A stretch of DNA of 64,000 nucleotides from Thalassobacter stenotrophicus (GTDB lineage Bacteria; Pseudomonadota; Alphaproteobacteria; Rhodobacterales; Rhodobacteraceae): the NCBI RefSeq assembly GCF_001458315.1, contig NZ_CYRX01000033.1:310001-374000 (forward strand), written 5' to 3'. The first letter of the stretch is position 1. Each line of letters opens with the position of its first letter. The notes under the pieces are model-generated. The model was not told the origin of the DNA. It made no database searches and saw nothing but the letters and a program-made list of their open reading frames with translations. Below are positions 7,769-18,200 of the stretch, one piece after another. A program made the position numbers and the translations under genes.

Positions 7769-10700
7769 TGCGGTTTCTCTTGGCATGTGTGGTGGTTTGG
7801 GGCCTTGGTCTGCCTGCGTTCGCGCAACAGGACGAGGACGGCCCGGGGTACTTGGCGGGGCTGCTGCAAAACGCCCTCAGCGGCGCGGGCCGTGAGGTGC
7901 GGATCACCGGTTTTGAAGGCGCGCTCAGCTCAACTGCGCGGATGGAGCAGATGACCATCGCGGATGATGCGGGCGTTTGGTTAACCCTTACGGATGTGAC
8001 GCTGGACTGGGCGCGTAGCGCGCTTTTGCGCGGGCGGGTCGAGGTCAACACGTTGACGGCGGCCAGCCTAAATGTTTCGCGCCCTCCGCAATCGGACCCC
8101 GACCTGCCCAGCCCAGAGGCCACGCCATTTCGGCTGCCGGACCTGCCTGTTTCGATTGAAATTGGCACGCTTGAGATTGAGGACATCACGCTGGGCCAAG
8201 AGGTTTTGGGCCAACCGATTGCCTTGCGCCTTGAGGGGGCGGCCAGTTTGGCAGGCGGTGCGGGGGCCGTGCGGATTGAGGCTGCGCGCATCGACGACAT
8301 CGCGGGCCGATTTGCTATTGAGGGCAGCTTGGACGCAGACGGCACCGCACTGGTCCTGAGCCTACGGGCTGAGGAAGCGGCGGGCGGTTTGGTGCCCACT
8401 TTGACGGGCCTGCCGGGTGCGCCCTCGGTCGCGTTGGGTGTGGAGGGCACAGGCTCGCTGGATGATTTTGCCGCGGATTTGACGCTGGCCACGGACGGAC
8501 AATCGCGGCTGAGTGGGCGCGTTGGTCTGCGCACCCAAGGGCCGGTTGAGGCGCAGGAGCGTGTCATTTCCGCCGACATTGGGGGTGATCTTGCGCCGCT
8601 GTTTGCGCCCGATTATGCGGCGTTCTTTGGGGATGCGGTGGCCCTAAAAGTCAGCGCTACGCAGATGCCCGATGGCGCGCTGGACCTGTCGGATCTTTCG
8701 CTACAGGCTCAACGCCTAGACCTGCGCGGTACCGCCGCGATTGGCGCGAACGGGTGGCCCGAGGCGATTGATATCACCGGCCAGATTGCGGATGCGGAGG
8801 GCGGTGATGTGCTGCTGCCGCTGGCTGGAACGCCCACCCGTGTAGGGCGCGTGGACCTATCGGTGCAGTTTGACGCAGCGCGCGGCGATGCCGTCACGGG
8901 CCGCTTTGCGGTGACCGGTTTGGACCGGCTGGACGTGCGCGTGGCGGATATGAGTGTGGCGCTTGATGGCACGCTGTCCGCCTCAGCTGAGGGTGTGGGC
9001 GCGTTCGCAGCAGGTGTTGTTGCGCAAGCCGCTGGCATCGCGGGGTTGGACCCCGAAATCGCGCAGGCGCTGGGGGCTGATGTGGTTCTGAGCACGGACG
9101 TTCGATATGCGTCTGACGCGCCGTTGGAGTTGCGCGATTTGGTCCTAACGGCGGGGTCCTCGCGGTTGGCGGGCTTTGTGCAGGCAGATAATTTGGGCGC
9201 GAACCTGCGTGCTGATCTGGATCTAAGGCTCACCTCCGGTGAGTTGGCGCGGTTTGCCGCGCTGACGGGCCAGCCCTTGGGCGGCGCGGGAGAGGTCCGC
9301 TTGGCGGGTACGGTCATGCCGGTGTCCGGTGCGTTCGATTTAGCAGTTGGGGCCGTGACGCAGGACCTTTCGGTCGGCGTGCCGCAGGCCGACGCGCTGT
9401 TGGTGGGGCGGACCGATTTGGCGATTGCGGCTGTCCGGGACGCCGCAGGGCTGCGGCTCGACGCATTCAGCTTAAGCAACCCGGAAATCTCGGCTGAGGC
9501 CGCCGGGACCTTGGGCTCGCAAGCCGCAGAGCTAAGCTATGAGATTTCCCTGCGCGACGTGGCCAAGGTCGCACCGGGCGTAACGGGCGTGGCCCGGTCC
9601 GCAGGTCAGGCGCGCTTGGCGGGGGGCGTGTGGCAGGTGGATGCAACGGCCACTGGCCCCTTCGATACCGCGCTGACGATCGCGGGTCCGGTGACCGGCC
9701 CCATGACCGACATTGTGCTGAGTGCGCGGGTGCCGAATGTGGCGGCCCTCGTGCCGGAATTGTCTGGACCTTTGAACATCGACGCGCGTGTTCAGCGCCC
9801 CGACACTGCGTGGATTATTGCGGCGTCGGCTGACGGCCTTGCGGGGCTGCAGGCGCAGATTGAGGGTTTCGTGGACGCCGCTGGCGCGCCCGACTTTAGC
9901 ATCACCGGCAGCCTACCGCTCGCCCTTGCGCGGCCCTTTATTGCGCCCCGTGCTGTGGGGGGGACGGCGCAGTTCGACCTTGGGGTGCGGGGGGGCTTTG
10001 GGTTGGGTGATCTGGCGGGGCAAGTGAGCATCCGGGATGCGCGCATTAGCGATCCGGGCCTGCGCCTTGTGCTAGAGGATGTGCGGACTGATATCGCCCT
10101 GCAATCAGGGCAGGCACGGGTGGACATGGCTGCGCGCAATCGCGCGGGCGGGTCGGTTGCTGTGGCGGGCGGCGTGGGGCTGTTGGGCGCGCGGACCTTG
10201 GGCTTGGACGTGCGGCTGAATGGCTTCACGATTGCGGACCCGCAGCTTTATGAAACCTCCGTGGACGGCGCGGTGGCTGTGAGCGGGCCCCTTGAGACGC
10301 CGCAAATCTCAGGTGATCTGACACTGGGAGAGACGAACATTATTGTGCCCTCAACAGGCATTTCGGGTTTGGCTGAAATACCTGAAATCACACATTTGGG
10401 TGCGCCAGAGGCTGTGCAAACCACCCGCCGCCGGGCGGGGTTGATCCAAGACGCGGGCGAGACCGGGGCCGGGGGCGCGAGCCTTGGGTTGGATGTGTCG
10501 ATCACCGCACCGGGGCGGCTGTTTGTGCGCGGCCGGGGCCTAGACGCAGAGCTGGGCGGCGCGCTGCGCGTGACCGGAACCACCGGGGCCCCTGTCTCCG
10601 CCGGGGCGTTTGAGTTGATCCGTGGGCGGCTGGATATCCTGCAAAAACGCTATGTGCTGGAGGAAGGGCTGATCCAAATGCAGGGCACGCTTGAACCCTA

Positions 10701-11175
10701 TCTGCGGTTTGTTGCGGCCACGCGGACCTCAGCGGGGGGTGCGCGGGTGATTGTGGAGGGCGATGCTTCTGCGCCCGAGGTGTCCTTTGTTTCGGACCCC
10801 GAAGCCCCCGAGGAAGAAGTGTTAGCGCAACTGCTTTTTGACCGGAATCTGAGCGAGATGTCGGCCTTTCAGGCGGTGCAACTGGCCAGTGCTGTGGCGA
10901 CGTTGGCGGGACGCGGGGGTGTCGGGATCATCGGCAACTTGCGCGAGGGTCTTGGGCTGGATGATTTCGACGTTACCACGACCGCGCAGGGCAACACGGC
11001 TCTGAGTGCGGGCAAATACATCTCGGACAACGCCTATACGGACGTGACGGTCGATAGTACGGGCAATTCGGAGGTCAGCCTGAATATTGATCTAACGCCT
11101 AATTTTAAGGCGCGGGGTTCTGTTGCTGCTGATGGAAACAGCGCCCTCGGCCTATTTTTTGAGAGAGACTACTGA
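7768..11175 (+). CDS. tamB: Translocation and assembly module protein TamB (DUF490)
   Basis: Inner-membrane-anchored periplasmic partner of TamA, about 1135 residues. It has an N-terminal signal-anchor (RFLLACVVVWGLGLPAFA), a long repetitive beta-rich body typical of AsmA/TamB-like lipid-transfer proteins, and a C-terminal DUF490 domain ending FFERDY. Family members bridge the envelope and act in outer-membrane protein assembly and phospholipid transport. The start ATG overlaps the tamA stop by one base (a TTG immediately before it extends the frame by one codon), so the two genes are co-translated. The Anbu cluster follows 78 bases later on the same strand. Confidence 0.9.
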   Translation: MRFLLACVVVWGLGLPAFAQQDEDGPGYLAGLLQNALSGAGREVRITGFEGALSSTARMEQMTIADDAGVWLTLTDVTLDWARSALLRGRVEVNTLTAASLNVSRPPQSDPDLPSPEATPFRLPDLPVSIEIGTLEIEDITLGQEVLGQPIALRLEGAASLAGGAGAVRIEAARIDDIAGRFAIEGSLDADGTALVLSLRAEEAAGGLVPTLTGLPGAPSVALGVEGTGSLDDFAADLTLATDGQSRLSGRVGLRTQGPVEAQERVISADIGGDLAPLFAPDYAAFFGDAVALKVSATQMPDGALDLSDLSLQAQRLDLRGTAAIGANGWPEAIDITGQIADAEGGDVLLPLAGTPTRVGRVDLSVQFDAARGDAVTGRFAVTGLDRLDVRVADMSVALDGTLSASAEGVGAFAAGVVAQAAGIAGLDPEIAQALGADVVLSTDVRYASDAPLELRDLVLTAGSSRLAGFVQADNLGANLRADLDLRLTSGELARFAALTGQPLGGAGEVRLAGTVMPVSGAFDLAVGAVTQDLSVGVPQADALLVGRTDLAIAAVRDAAGLRLDAFSLSNPEISAEAAGTLGSQAAELSYEISLRDVAKVAPGVTGVARSAGQARLAGGVWQVDATATGPFDTALTIAGPVTGPMTDIVLSARVPNVAALVPELSGPLNIDARVQRPDTAWIIAASADGLAGLQAQIEGFVDAAGAPDFSITGSLPLALARPFIAPRAVGGTAQFDLGVRGGFGLGDLAGQVSIRDARISDPGLRLVLEDVRTDIALQSGQARVDMAARNRAGGSVAVAGGVGLLGARTLGLDVRLNGFTIADPQLYETSVDGAVAVSGPLETPQISGDLTLGETNIIVPSTGISGLAEIPEITHLGAPEAVQTTRRRAGLIQDAGETGAGGASLGLDVSITAPGRLFVRGRGLDAELGGALRVTGTTGAPVSAGAFELIRGRLDILQKRYVLEEGLIQMQGTLEPYLRFVAATRTSAGGARVIVEGDASAPEVSFVSDPEAPEEEVLAQLLFDRNLSEMSAFQAVQLASAVATLAGRGGVGIIGNLREGLGLDDFDVTTTAQGNTALSAGKYISDNAYTDVTVDSTGNSEVSLNIDLTPNFKARGSVAADGNSALGLFFERDY

Positions 11176-11253
11176 AACGAAACGGTTTTACGCCCCGGGC
11201 TTGTAACACTGAGTGCAGGGCATAGCATGAATGTGTGGTAAAAGGGGTCGGGG

Positions 11254-12663
11254 ATGTATTTTTGTGAGATGACGGCCGGTGACGGCGTACGTGGCCCCTA
11301 CGCCGATTACGACGCATGGTTCGCCCAGCAAGACAACGCGCGCCTGGCCCAAAAATCTCGCGAGGCGGAGGCTTTTTTCCGCCAAACCGGCATCACTTTT
11401 AACGTTTATGGCGACAAGGACGCAGAGGAGCGTTTGATCCCATTCGATCTGGTACCGCGCATTCTGTCCGGGCGTGAATGGGACAAGCTATCGCGCGGGG
11501 TTGATCAGCGGGTGCGCGCGCTGAACGCATTTCTGCATGACATCTACAACCGCCAAGAGATCTTGCGCGCGGGCATCGTGCCGATCGACCTGATCGCGCA
11601 GAACGACGCCTATCTGCCCCAGATGATGGATTTTGTCCCGCCCGGCGGCGTCTATACTCACATCGTGGGCACCGACCTTGTGCGCACCGGTGAGGATGAC
11701 TTCTTTGTTCTAGAGGACAATGCGCGCACGCCCTCGGGGGTGAGCTATATGCTCGAAAATCGGGAAACGATGCTGCAAATGTTTCCTGAGCTGTTCAGCA
11801 AGCAAAAGGTCAAGCGGGTCAGCGATTATCCCAAGAATTTGCGCGCCTCGCTTGAGGCTTCTGCGCCGCCCAATTGCAAGGGTCGGCCCTGTGTGGCGGT
11901 CCTGACGCCGGGCATCCACAACTCCGCGTATTTTGAGCATAGCTTTCTGGCTGATCAGATGGGGGTGCAACTGGTCGAGGGGCATGACCTGCGCATTGTG
12001 GACGGGCATATCGCGATGCGCACGACCCGCGGGTTTAAGGTGATTGATGTGCTGTATCGCCGGGTCGATGATGATTTTCTGGACCCGCTGACCTTTCACC
12101 CGGACAGCATGTTGGGGGTTCCGGGCATTATGGATGTCTACCGCGCGGGCAATATCACCATCGCCAACGCGCCGGGGACAGGGGTGGCCGATGACAAGGC
12201 GATCTATAGCTATATGCCCGATATTGTTGAGTTCTATACGGGCGAAAAAGCGATCCTCAAAAATGTTGAGACGTTCCGATGCTCAGAGCCGGATAGCCTG
12301 AAGTACACGCTCGATAACCTCAAGGATTTGGTGGTCAAAGAGGTGCACGGCTCTGGCGGGTACGGCATGTTGGTGGGGCCTGCCGCCAGCAAGGCCGAGC
12401 TTGCGGCCTTTGCCGATAAACTGCGTGCCAACCCCGCCAATTATATCGCACAGCCGACACTCTCGCTGTCTACGGTGCCGATTTTCACCGAAGCGGGTCT
12501 TGCGCCGCGGCACGTGGATTTGCGCCCCTTTGCGTTGGTCTCGCCCGAGCAGGTCAACATCGTGCCCGGCGGGCTGACGCGCGTTGCCATGACCGAGGGC
12601 AGTCTTGTTGTGAATTCCTCCCAAGGGGGCGGGACCAAGGACACTTGGGTGCTGGAGGATTGA
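11254..12663 (+). CDS. Circularly permuted ATP-grasp protein (DUF404/DUF407)
   Basis: A 469-residue circularly permuted ATP-grasp ligase, cytoplasmic. Recognised from family-typical stretches such as VDQRVRALNAFLHDIYN, EDNARTPSGVSYMLENR and VVKEVHGSGGYGMLVGP. Proteins of this family occur with alpha-E, transglutaminase-like and Anbu genes, as here, and are proposed to make or modify peptides by ATP-dependent amide formation; no substrate is established. The ATG is preceded by AAAAGGGGTCGGGG. The alpha-E gene starts 3 bases after the stop. Confidence 0.9.
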   Translation: MYFCEMTAGDGVRGPYADYDAWFAQQDNARLAQKSREAEAFFRQTGITFNVYGDKDAEERLIPFDLVPRILSGREWDKLSRGVDQRVRALNAFLHDIYNRQEILRAGIVPIDLIAQNDAYLPQMMDFVPPGGVYTHIVGTDLVRTGEDDFFVLEDNARTPSGVSYMLENRETMLQMFPELFSKQKVKRVSDYPKNLRASLEASAPPNCKGRPCVAVLTPGIHNSAYFEHSFLADQMGVQLVEGHDLRIVDGHIAMRTTRGFKVIDVLYRRVDDDFLDPLTFHPDSMLGVPGIMDVYRAGNITIANAPGTGVADDKAIYSYMPDIVEFYTGEKAILKNVETFRCSEPDSLKYTLDNLKDLVVKEVHGSGGYGMLVGPAASKAELAAFADKLRANPANYIAQPTLSLSTVPIFTEAGLAPRHVDLRPFALVSPEQVNIVPGGLTRVAMTEGSLVVNSSQGGGTKDTWVLED

Positions 12664-12666
12664 GCG

Positions 12667-13608
12667 ATGCTGGGTAAAACCGCCGGTGGCCTGTATTGGA
12701 TGTTTCGCAACTTAGAGCGGGCGGAAAACACCGCGCGCTTGATTGAGGCGGGCTTTCGCATTGCCCTGACCCGGTCGACCGATCCGGCATCAGATTGGCG
12801 GTCGGTCATCGTGACCTCGGCGCAGCAGGCCGCCTATGAAGCCAAGTGCCAGACCTATCAAAGCACGCAAGTGACCGAGTTTTTGCTGCGTGATCCCAGC
12901 AACCCCAGTTCTGTTATGAGCCTGATCAAGAACGCGCGTGATAATGCGCGCCTGACGCGCACGGCCATCACCTCAGAGGTGTGGGGCGCGGTGAATGAGA
13001 CGTGGATGCGGCTGTGCGATCAGCTGTCCGCGCCGGTGCCCGACACCGAGCTGCCCAAGGTGCTGGCCAGTATCCGGCGGCAATCCGCACTGGTGCGTGG
13101 TGCGCTGCACGGCACGATGCTGCGCAATGATGTGTACGATTTCTGCCGTCTTGGGACGTTTCTGGAGCGGGCGGATAACACCGCGCGGATCGTGGACGTA
13201 AAGTACCACGCGCTATTGCCGTCGCCGTCGTTTGTCGGCTCCAAAATGGACAATGTGCAGTGGGAGACCTTGCTGCGCTCTGTCTCGGGCCACCGGGCGT
13301 TTCGGTGGGGCAGTGATGGCGAATACAACGCGGCCAACATTGCGAACTTTCTGATTTTGGATCGTCGGATGCCGCGGTCTTTGGGGTATTGTGCGGATAA
13401 TCTGGTCGATAACCTGACCTATATTTGTGACCAATACGGGCAGGAAACCGAAAGCCTAGAGCGGGCCCATGCCATCGACAGCCGCCTGCGGGGGCGTGAT
13501 ATCCACGAAATTTTCGATGAGGGCCTGCACGAGTTTCTCAGCACGACTTTGATCCATTTGGGGGAACTAGGGCTTCAGATCGAAAAAGATTACAGGTTCT
13601 TTCAATAA
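12667..13608 (+). CDS. Alpha-E domain protein (DUF403)
   Basis: A 313-residue all-helical alpha-E protein. The N-terminus GGLYWMFRNLERAENTARL and the second similar block DFCRLGTFLERADNTARIVD (about residue 160) are the family hallmarks and look like an internal duplication. Its biochemical activity is unknown. In bacteria it is usually a partner of the permuted ATP-grasp protein and of a transglutaminase-like protein, as here. The stop TAATG overlaps the start of the next gene by one base, so the genes are coupled. Confidence 0.9.
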   Translation: MLGKTAGGLYWMFRNLERAENTARLIEAGFRIALTRSTDPASDWRSVIVTSAQQAAYEAKCQTYQSTQVTEFLLRDPSNPSSVMSLIKNARDNARLTRTAITSEVWGAVNETWMRLCDQLSAPVPDTELPKVLASIRRQSALVRGALHGTMLRNDVYDFCRLGTFLERADNTARIVDVKYHALLPSPSFVGSKMDNVQWETLLRSVSGHRAFRWGSDGEYNAANIANFLILDRRMPRSLGYCADNLVDNLTYICDQYGQETESLERAHAIDSRLRGRDIHEIFDEGLHEFLSTTLIHLGELGLQIEKDYRFFQ

Positions 13609-14408
13609 TGCAGCTCTTTGTCACTCATGCCACGCACTACACCTATGACACGCCCGTTGTGTATGCCCTGCAAAAGGCGCGGTTGCGGCCGTCGGGATCC
13701 AAGCTGCAAGAGATCGAAGCATGGGATCTGACTGTTGAGGGTGGCAAGATAGAGGCCGGGTACCGGGACCATTACGGCAACAACGTGGATCTGATCAGCG
13801 CGGAGCCGGGGACGCAATCGTTGGTGATCACGGCGCAGGGCACGATCAACACCCATGATTTGGCGGGTGTTTTGGGGCCTGTGTATGGCCGCGCGCCGCT
13901 GTGGCATTTTCAGCAGATCACGCCCGTGACCCGCCTGACGGACGAGGTCGCGGCCCCCTTCCTTGGGGTGTTTCGCGCGGCCCCAAACCCGATCGAGGGC
14001 GGACATGCGTTATGCCATGAAATCCTAAGCAAGGTGGCCTATGACACCGACAAAACCCATGCTGCCACCACCGCCCAAGAGGCCATCGCCATTGGCCATG
14101 GGGTGTGTCAGGATCATAGCCATATTTTTATCGCGGTGGCGCGCCAAGCGGGATTTGCCGCACGCTACGTCAGCGGGTATCTGAGGATTGATGGGCGGGT
14201 GCATCAGGATGCAAACCACGCCTGGGCCGAGATACATGTGCCTGACCTTGGGTGGGTTGGGTTCGATGTGTCCAACGGGATTAGCCCCGATGACCGCTAC
14301 GTGCGGTTGGCGGTTGGGCGCGATGCCCGGGATGCAGCGCCCATTTCGGGGCTGCGGATGGGAAATGGTGGTGAAGAGTTAATGGTTTCTTTGCAGGTGC
14401 AGCAGTAG
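13608..14408 (+). CDS. Transglutaminase-like cysteine peptidase/amidase of the Anbu cluster
   Basis: A 266-residue protein with a bacterial transglutaminase N-terminal beta domain (starting HATHYTYDTPVVYALQKARL) and a transglutaminase core. The catalytic triad is visible as Cys167 (GHGVCQDH), His204 (ANHAWAE) and Asp220 (GFDVSNG). No signal peptide is seen, so it is probably cytoplasmic. It likely cleaves or exchanges amide bonds in the product of the neighbouring ATP-grasp/alpha-E system. It is coupled to the alpha-E gene by a one-base overlap, and Anbu follows 34 bases later. Confidence 0.9.
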   Translation: MQLFVTHATHYTYDTPVVYALQKARLRPSGSKLQEIEAWDLTVEGGKIEAGYRDHYGNNVDLISAEPGTQSLVITAQGTINTHDLAGVLGPVYGRAPLWHFQQITPVTRLTDEVAAPFLGVFRAAPNPIEGGHALCHEILSKVAYDTDKTHAATTAQEAIAIGHGVCQDHSHIFIAVARQAGFAARYVSGYLRIDGRVHQDANHAWAEIHVPDLGWVGFDVSNGISPDDRYVRLAVGRDARDAAPISGLRMGNGGEELMVSLQVQQ

Positions 14409-14442
14409 AAGGCCTATCAGGCATCAAAACAGGACACGTCGC

Positions 14443-15180
14443 ATGACATATTGCGTAGGCATGAAGCTCGATAAGGGGCTGGTTTTCATGTCGGACACCC
14501 GCACGAATGCGGGGGTGGATAATATCTCTTCTAGCCGGAAAATGTTCAATTGGACCGTCCCGGGGGAGCGAAGCATCACCATCATGACCGCGGGCAATCT
14601 GGCCACAACGCAGGCGATGATCTCGCTGTTGCAGGAACGCTCTGAGGCGGTCGAAAACCGCGCGCCGGGTATTTTGCAGCAGCCCACCATGTTTCAGATC
14701 GCGCGACTTGTGGGCAGCACGCTTAAGGAAGTGATCCTAGGCAGCGCGGCTGAGGGTCCAGAAAGTGCGGATACCTTTGCTGCGTCCGTGATTGTGGGTG
14801 GCCAAATACGCGGCGGGCAGCCGACCATTTTTCTGGTGTATCCAGAGGGGAACTTTATCGAAGTGACCGCCGATGCGCCGTTTTTTCAGATCGGAGAAAC
14901 CAAGTATGGCAAGCCGATTCTCGTGCGCGCCTATGAGCCTACGCTCGATTTCCCGGAGGCGTTGAAGCTGTTGTTGGTGTCGTTTGATTCAACCGTGAAG
15001 GCCAACATATCCGTCGCGCCGCCGTTTGATGTGACAATCTACAAGTCCGACAGTTTTGAGGCGGGCCAAGAGATGCGGATCAACTACGAAGATCCAATTT
15101 ATCAGTCGATTTCGCAGGGGTGGGGCGATGCGCTGCGTTCCGCTTTGGATCAGCTACCGAACTATCCGGTTGAGGAATAG
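14443..15180 (+). CDS. Anbu (ancestral beta subunit) proteasome-like peptidase
   Basis: A 245-residue Ntn-hydrolase related to HslV and proteasome beta subunits, of the Anbu class. The sequence starts MTYCVGMKL, so removal of Met1 exposes Thr2 as the expected nucleophile with no propeptide. SDTRTNAG, RKMFNW and the TAGNLATTQAM block fit the proteasomal fold. It has no adjacent ATPase (no HslU), which agrees with Anbu being encoded with ATP-grasp, alpha-E and transglutaminase genes instead. It ends the cluster, and a strong hairpin follows before the convergent RND operon. Confidence 0.92.
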   Translation: MTYCVGMKLDKGLVFMSDTRTNAGVDNISSSRKMFNWTVPGERSITIMTAGNLATTQAMISLLQERSEAVENRAPGILQQPTMFQIARLVGSTLKEVILGSAAEGPESADTFAASVIVGGQIRGGQPTIFLVYPEGNFIEVTADAPFFQIGETKYGKPILVRAYEPTLDFPEALKLLLVSFDSTVKANISVAPPFDVTIYKSDSFEAGQEMRINYEDPIYQSISQGWGDALRSALDQLPNYPVEE

Positions 15181-15187
15181 AGGCACC

Positions 15188-15215
15188 CCCCCGAACTGGT
15201 GATCCAGCTCGGGGG
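15188..15215. terminator. Hairpin between convergent genes
   Basis: A 7-bp C/G-rich stem (15188-15194 with 15209-15215) continues, after one mismatch, into a 4-bp stem (15196-15199 with 15204-15207) with loop TGAT. It sits between the stops of the Anbu gene and the convergent RND permease. There is no clear T tract, so termination is inferred from position and stem strength only. Confidence 0.4.
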
Positions 15216-15225
15216 TGGTGTGTGA

Positions 15226-18200
15226 TTACTCCGCTGGAGCGGCCTTTGAGATTGGGTCCACAGTATCGCGGGCTGGTGCCGACAGCACCAAGCGCAACAG
15301 TGGTGGTACCGTCAAAAGCGTCAGGAACGCGGACATGGACAGGCCGCCCACAACCACAGCCCCGAGGCCGCGATAAAGCTCGGACCCTGCGCCGGGGAAC
15401 ACGACCAGTGGCATCATCCCGCAGATTGACGTCAGCGTAGACATAAAGATCGGTCGGATACGATTGCGCGTCGCTTCCTCGATGGCGTCGATGGGGGGCA
15501 TCCCGTCTTCTCGGAGGTGGTACAGGGATTGGTGCACGATCAGGATTGCATTGTTCACCACAATACCGACCAAAATGATGAAGCCCAAAAGCGTCAACAT
15601 ATCCAACGGCTGCGTGCCTACGAGGTTCAACAGCGCAAGGCCACCAACACCCCCGGCCGCCGCCACAGGGACCGAGATCATCACGACCAGTGGCAGAACA
15701 AAGCTTTCGAACAGAATCGCCATGACAAGGAACACGATCACCAGCGCGATGGCGAGGTTGATCTGGATCGCGTTCCAGGTCTCGGACAGGGCGTCAGCGC
15801 TGCCAGAAACGCCTAAGCGGACGCCGGGTGGCAGGCCGCGCGCCTCAAGGGCGGCGATGACTTCGGTCTCTAGCAGCTCTACCGCCGCCTCTAGGGGCAA
15901 TGCGTCTGAGGGGCGGATTTCGAGTGTCACGGTGCGCAGGCGGTCAAGGTGACGGATCTCGGTCGGGCCGGCGGTCACGCGGACCTCGGCCAGTTCGGAC
16001 ACGGGCACGATTTGCCCCGAGGGCGTGACGACCGGAAAATCGCCCACGTCCTGTGTGCGCAGCCCCGATAGGGCGGCTTCATCCCCCTTGAGCGTCAGGT
16101 CGAGGCGTCTGTTGCCAACGCTGATCTCGGCCACGCGCAACCCATCGTTATAGGCGTCAACCGTTGCGGCAAGGTCCTGCGTGGTCAGTCCCGCATCCGC
16201 AAGGCGGACCCGGTCGGGCAACAGGCGAACCTCAGGCGCGCCAAGTTCTAGGCCGGGAATGGGCCGGAATTGGTGCCCGTCGGAGCGGGGCAAAAGCCCC
16301 GAAACCAGCCCTGCAGCTTGGCCTGCAACGCTCAAGATATCCTCCAACTCATCGCCGGAGATGTTCAGCTCGATCGTCCGGCCACCGCCCACGCCGCGCC
16401 CGAAGAGGGAGGGTTGGGTCATGAACCCAAATGTGCCCGGCTCTGCGAAGATGGGCCGCGACAGGACAGGGATGACCTCAGCCACGCGGGTGCCATCCAC
16501 GGCGGCGGCACCGACAAAACTGTTGCCGGGGGTGGCCACGAAGAAGAACGATTGCAGGGCAGGGGTGCCGTCCTCCAACTCAGTTTCGGGGCGGGCCTGC
16601 CACATGGGTTCGGCCACGGCCTCAATGCGCTGGGCGATGGTTTCGGTCGTGTCCAAATTGTACCCGGGGGGCGGGATGATCAGGCCGAACACGAGGTTCC
16701 GATTGCCCTCTGGCAGGTATTCGAGCTTGGGCAGGAAGGTGATCGCGGCCAGTGTTGCACCGGTTGCGATGGCGCCGACCATGATCAAACCAGCCACACG
16801 GAACCGCACGGTCAATCGCACATAGGCCATGATCATCCAAGAAAACGCGCGGCCAAAGTGGTCAATCCCGGGCAGGGGCATTGGCTTGGTGCTGCTTCCC
16901 GAAAGAAGCCGGCTCGACAGCGCGGGGATGACCGTCACTGCCACCACGAGCGACAGCAGAACCGACACCGAAATCGCTACGGCAATGTCGCGGAACAATT
17001 GCCCGGCCTCTAGCTGCATCACGAGGATTGGGATGAACACCATCACCGTCGTCAGGGCCGACACGAGGATCGCGCCCCAGACCTGTCGCGCGCCCTCATA
17101 GGCTGCTTCGAACCGGGATTTGCCCTGTTCCCGCAGACGGTAAATGTTTTCGAGCACGACAATTGCGGCGTCCACGATCATGCCAACTGCAAAGGCGATC
17201 CCGGCCAGTGAAATGACGTTCAGCGTGCGCCCGGTGGCCGCCATTGCGACAAAAGTCGCCACGATGGATACCGGAATCGCGAGGCTGATGACCAACGTTG
17301 CCCGTGGGGATCGGAGGAATAGCAGCAGCACCATGGCCGCCAACAATCCGCCGACCCAGATGTTCTGCGTCACCAGATCAATGGCGCCTTCGATGTAGAT
17401 CGTCTCGTCGTAGACTTGTTCCATCAGGAGATTGTTGTCCGCGACGGGGCCTGCCTCCAGATCGGCCAAGACCTCTTTGACGGCCTCCATCGTTGCGATC
17501 ACGTTGGCGCCTTGTTCGCGCACAATGTTGAACGCTAGGGCGGGCTCACCCCGGAACCGCAAGCGCGCTGTCGGCTCCTTGTAGGAAAACCCGACATCGG
17601 CGACTTCGCTGACCGTGACGCGGCCCAAGGCCCCCGTCGTGCCAAGGCTGGCACTGCGCAACACGACGCTCTCAATCGCGGCGATGGTGTTGAGGTTGCC
17701 GTCGGCGCGCACGACATAGCGGCGCTTGCCTTCATCCACGTCGCCCGCAGAGAGTGAGATGTTTTCCGCCCGCAGCCGGTTCACCACGGCGGGAATGGTC
17801 AGGCCAAAGCGGGCCAGTTCCTCGGGCCGGATCACGATCTGCAATTCACGCGAAACGCCGCCAAAGACGTTCACCGTGGATACTCCATCGACACGTTCGA
17901 CACGCTCCTTCAGGACGTCCTCGACGAAGTCGCCATAGGTCGACATGAGGCGTGTGTTGCCCTCGGCTGCGCGCAGGATCACCCACGCGATTGGGCTGTC
18001 GTCCGAGCCGGAGGTGTTGAGCGTCGGTTCCCCAGCTTCTGCGGGATAGCCGCCCACGCGGTCGAGCCGGTTTGACACCAACAAAAGGATGTCGCCCATA
18101 TCCGAGCCGACCGCGAATTCCAGAGTGACCTCTGCCTGCCCGGTGCGGGACCTGCTGGTCATCGTCTCAAGGCCTTCGAGCCCGCGGAAAGCATCTTCCT

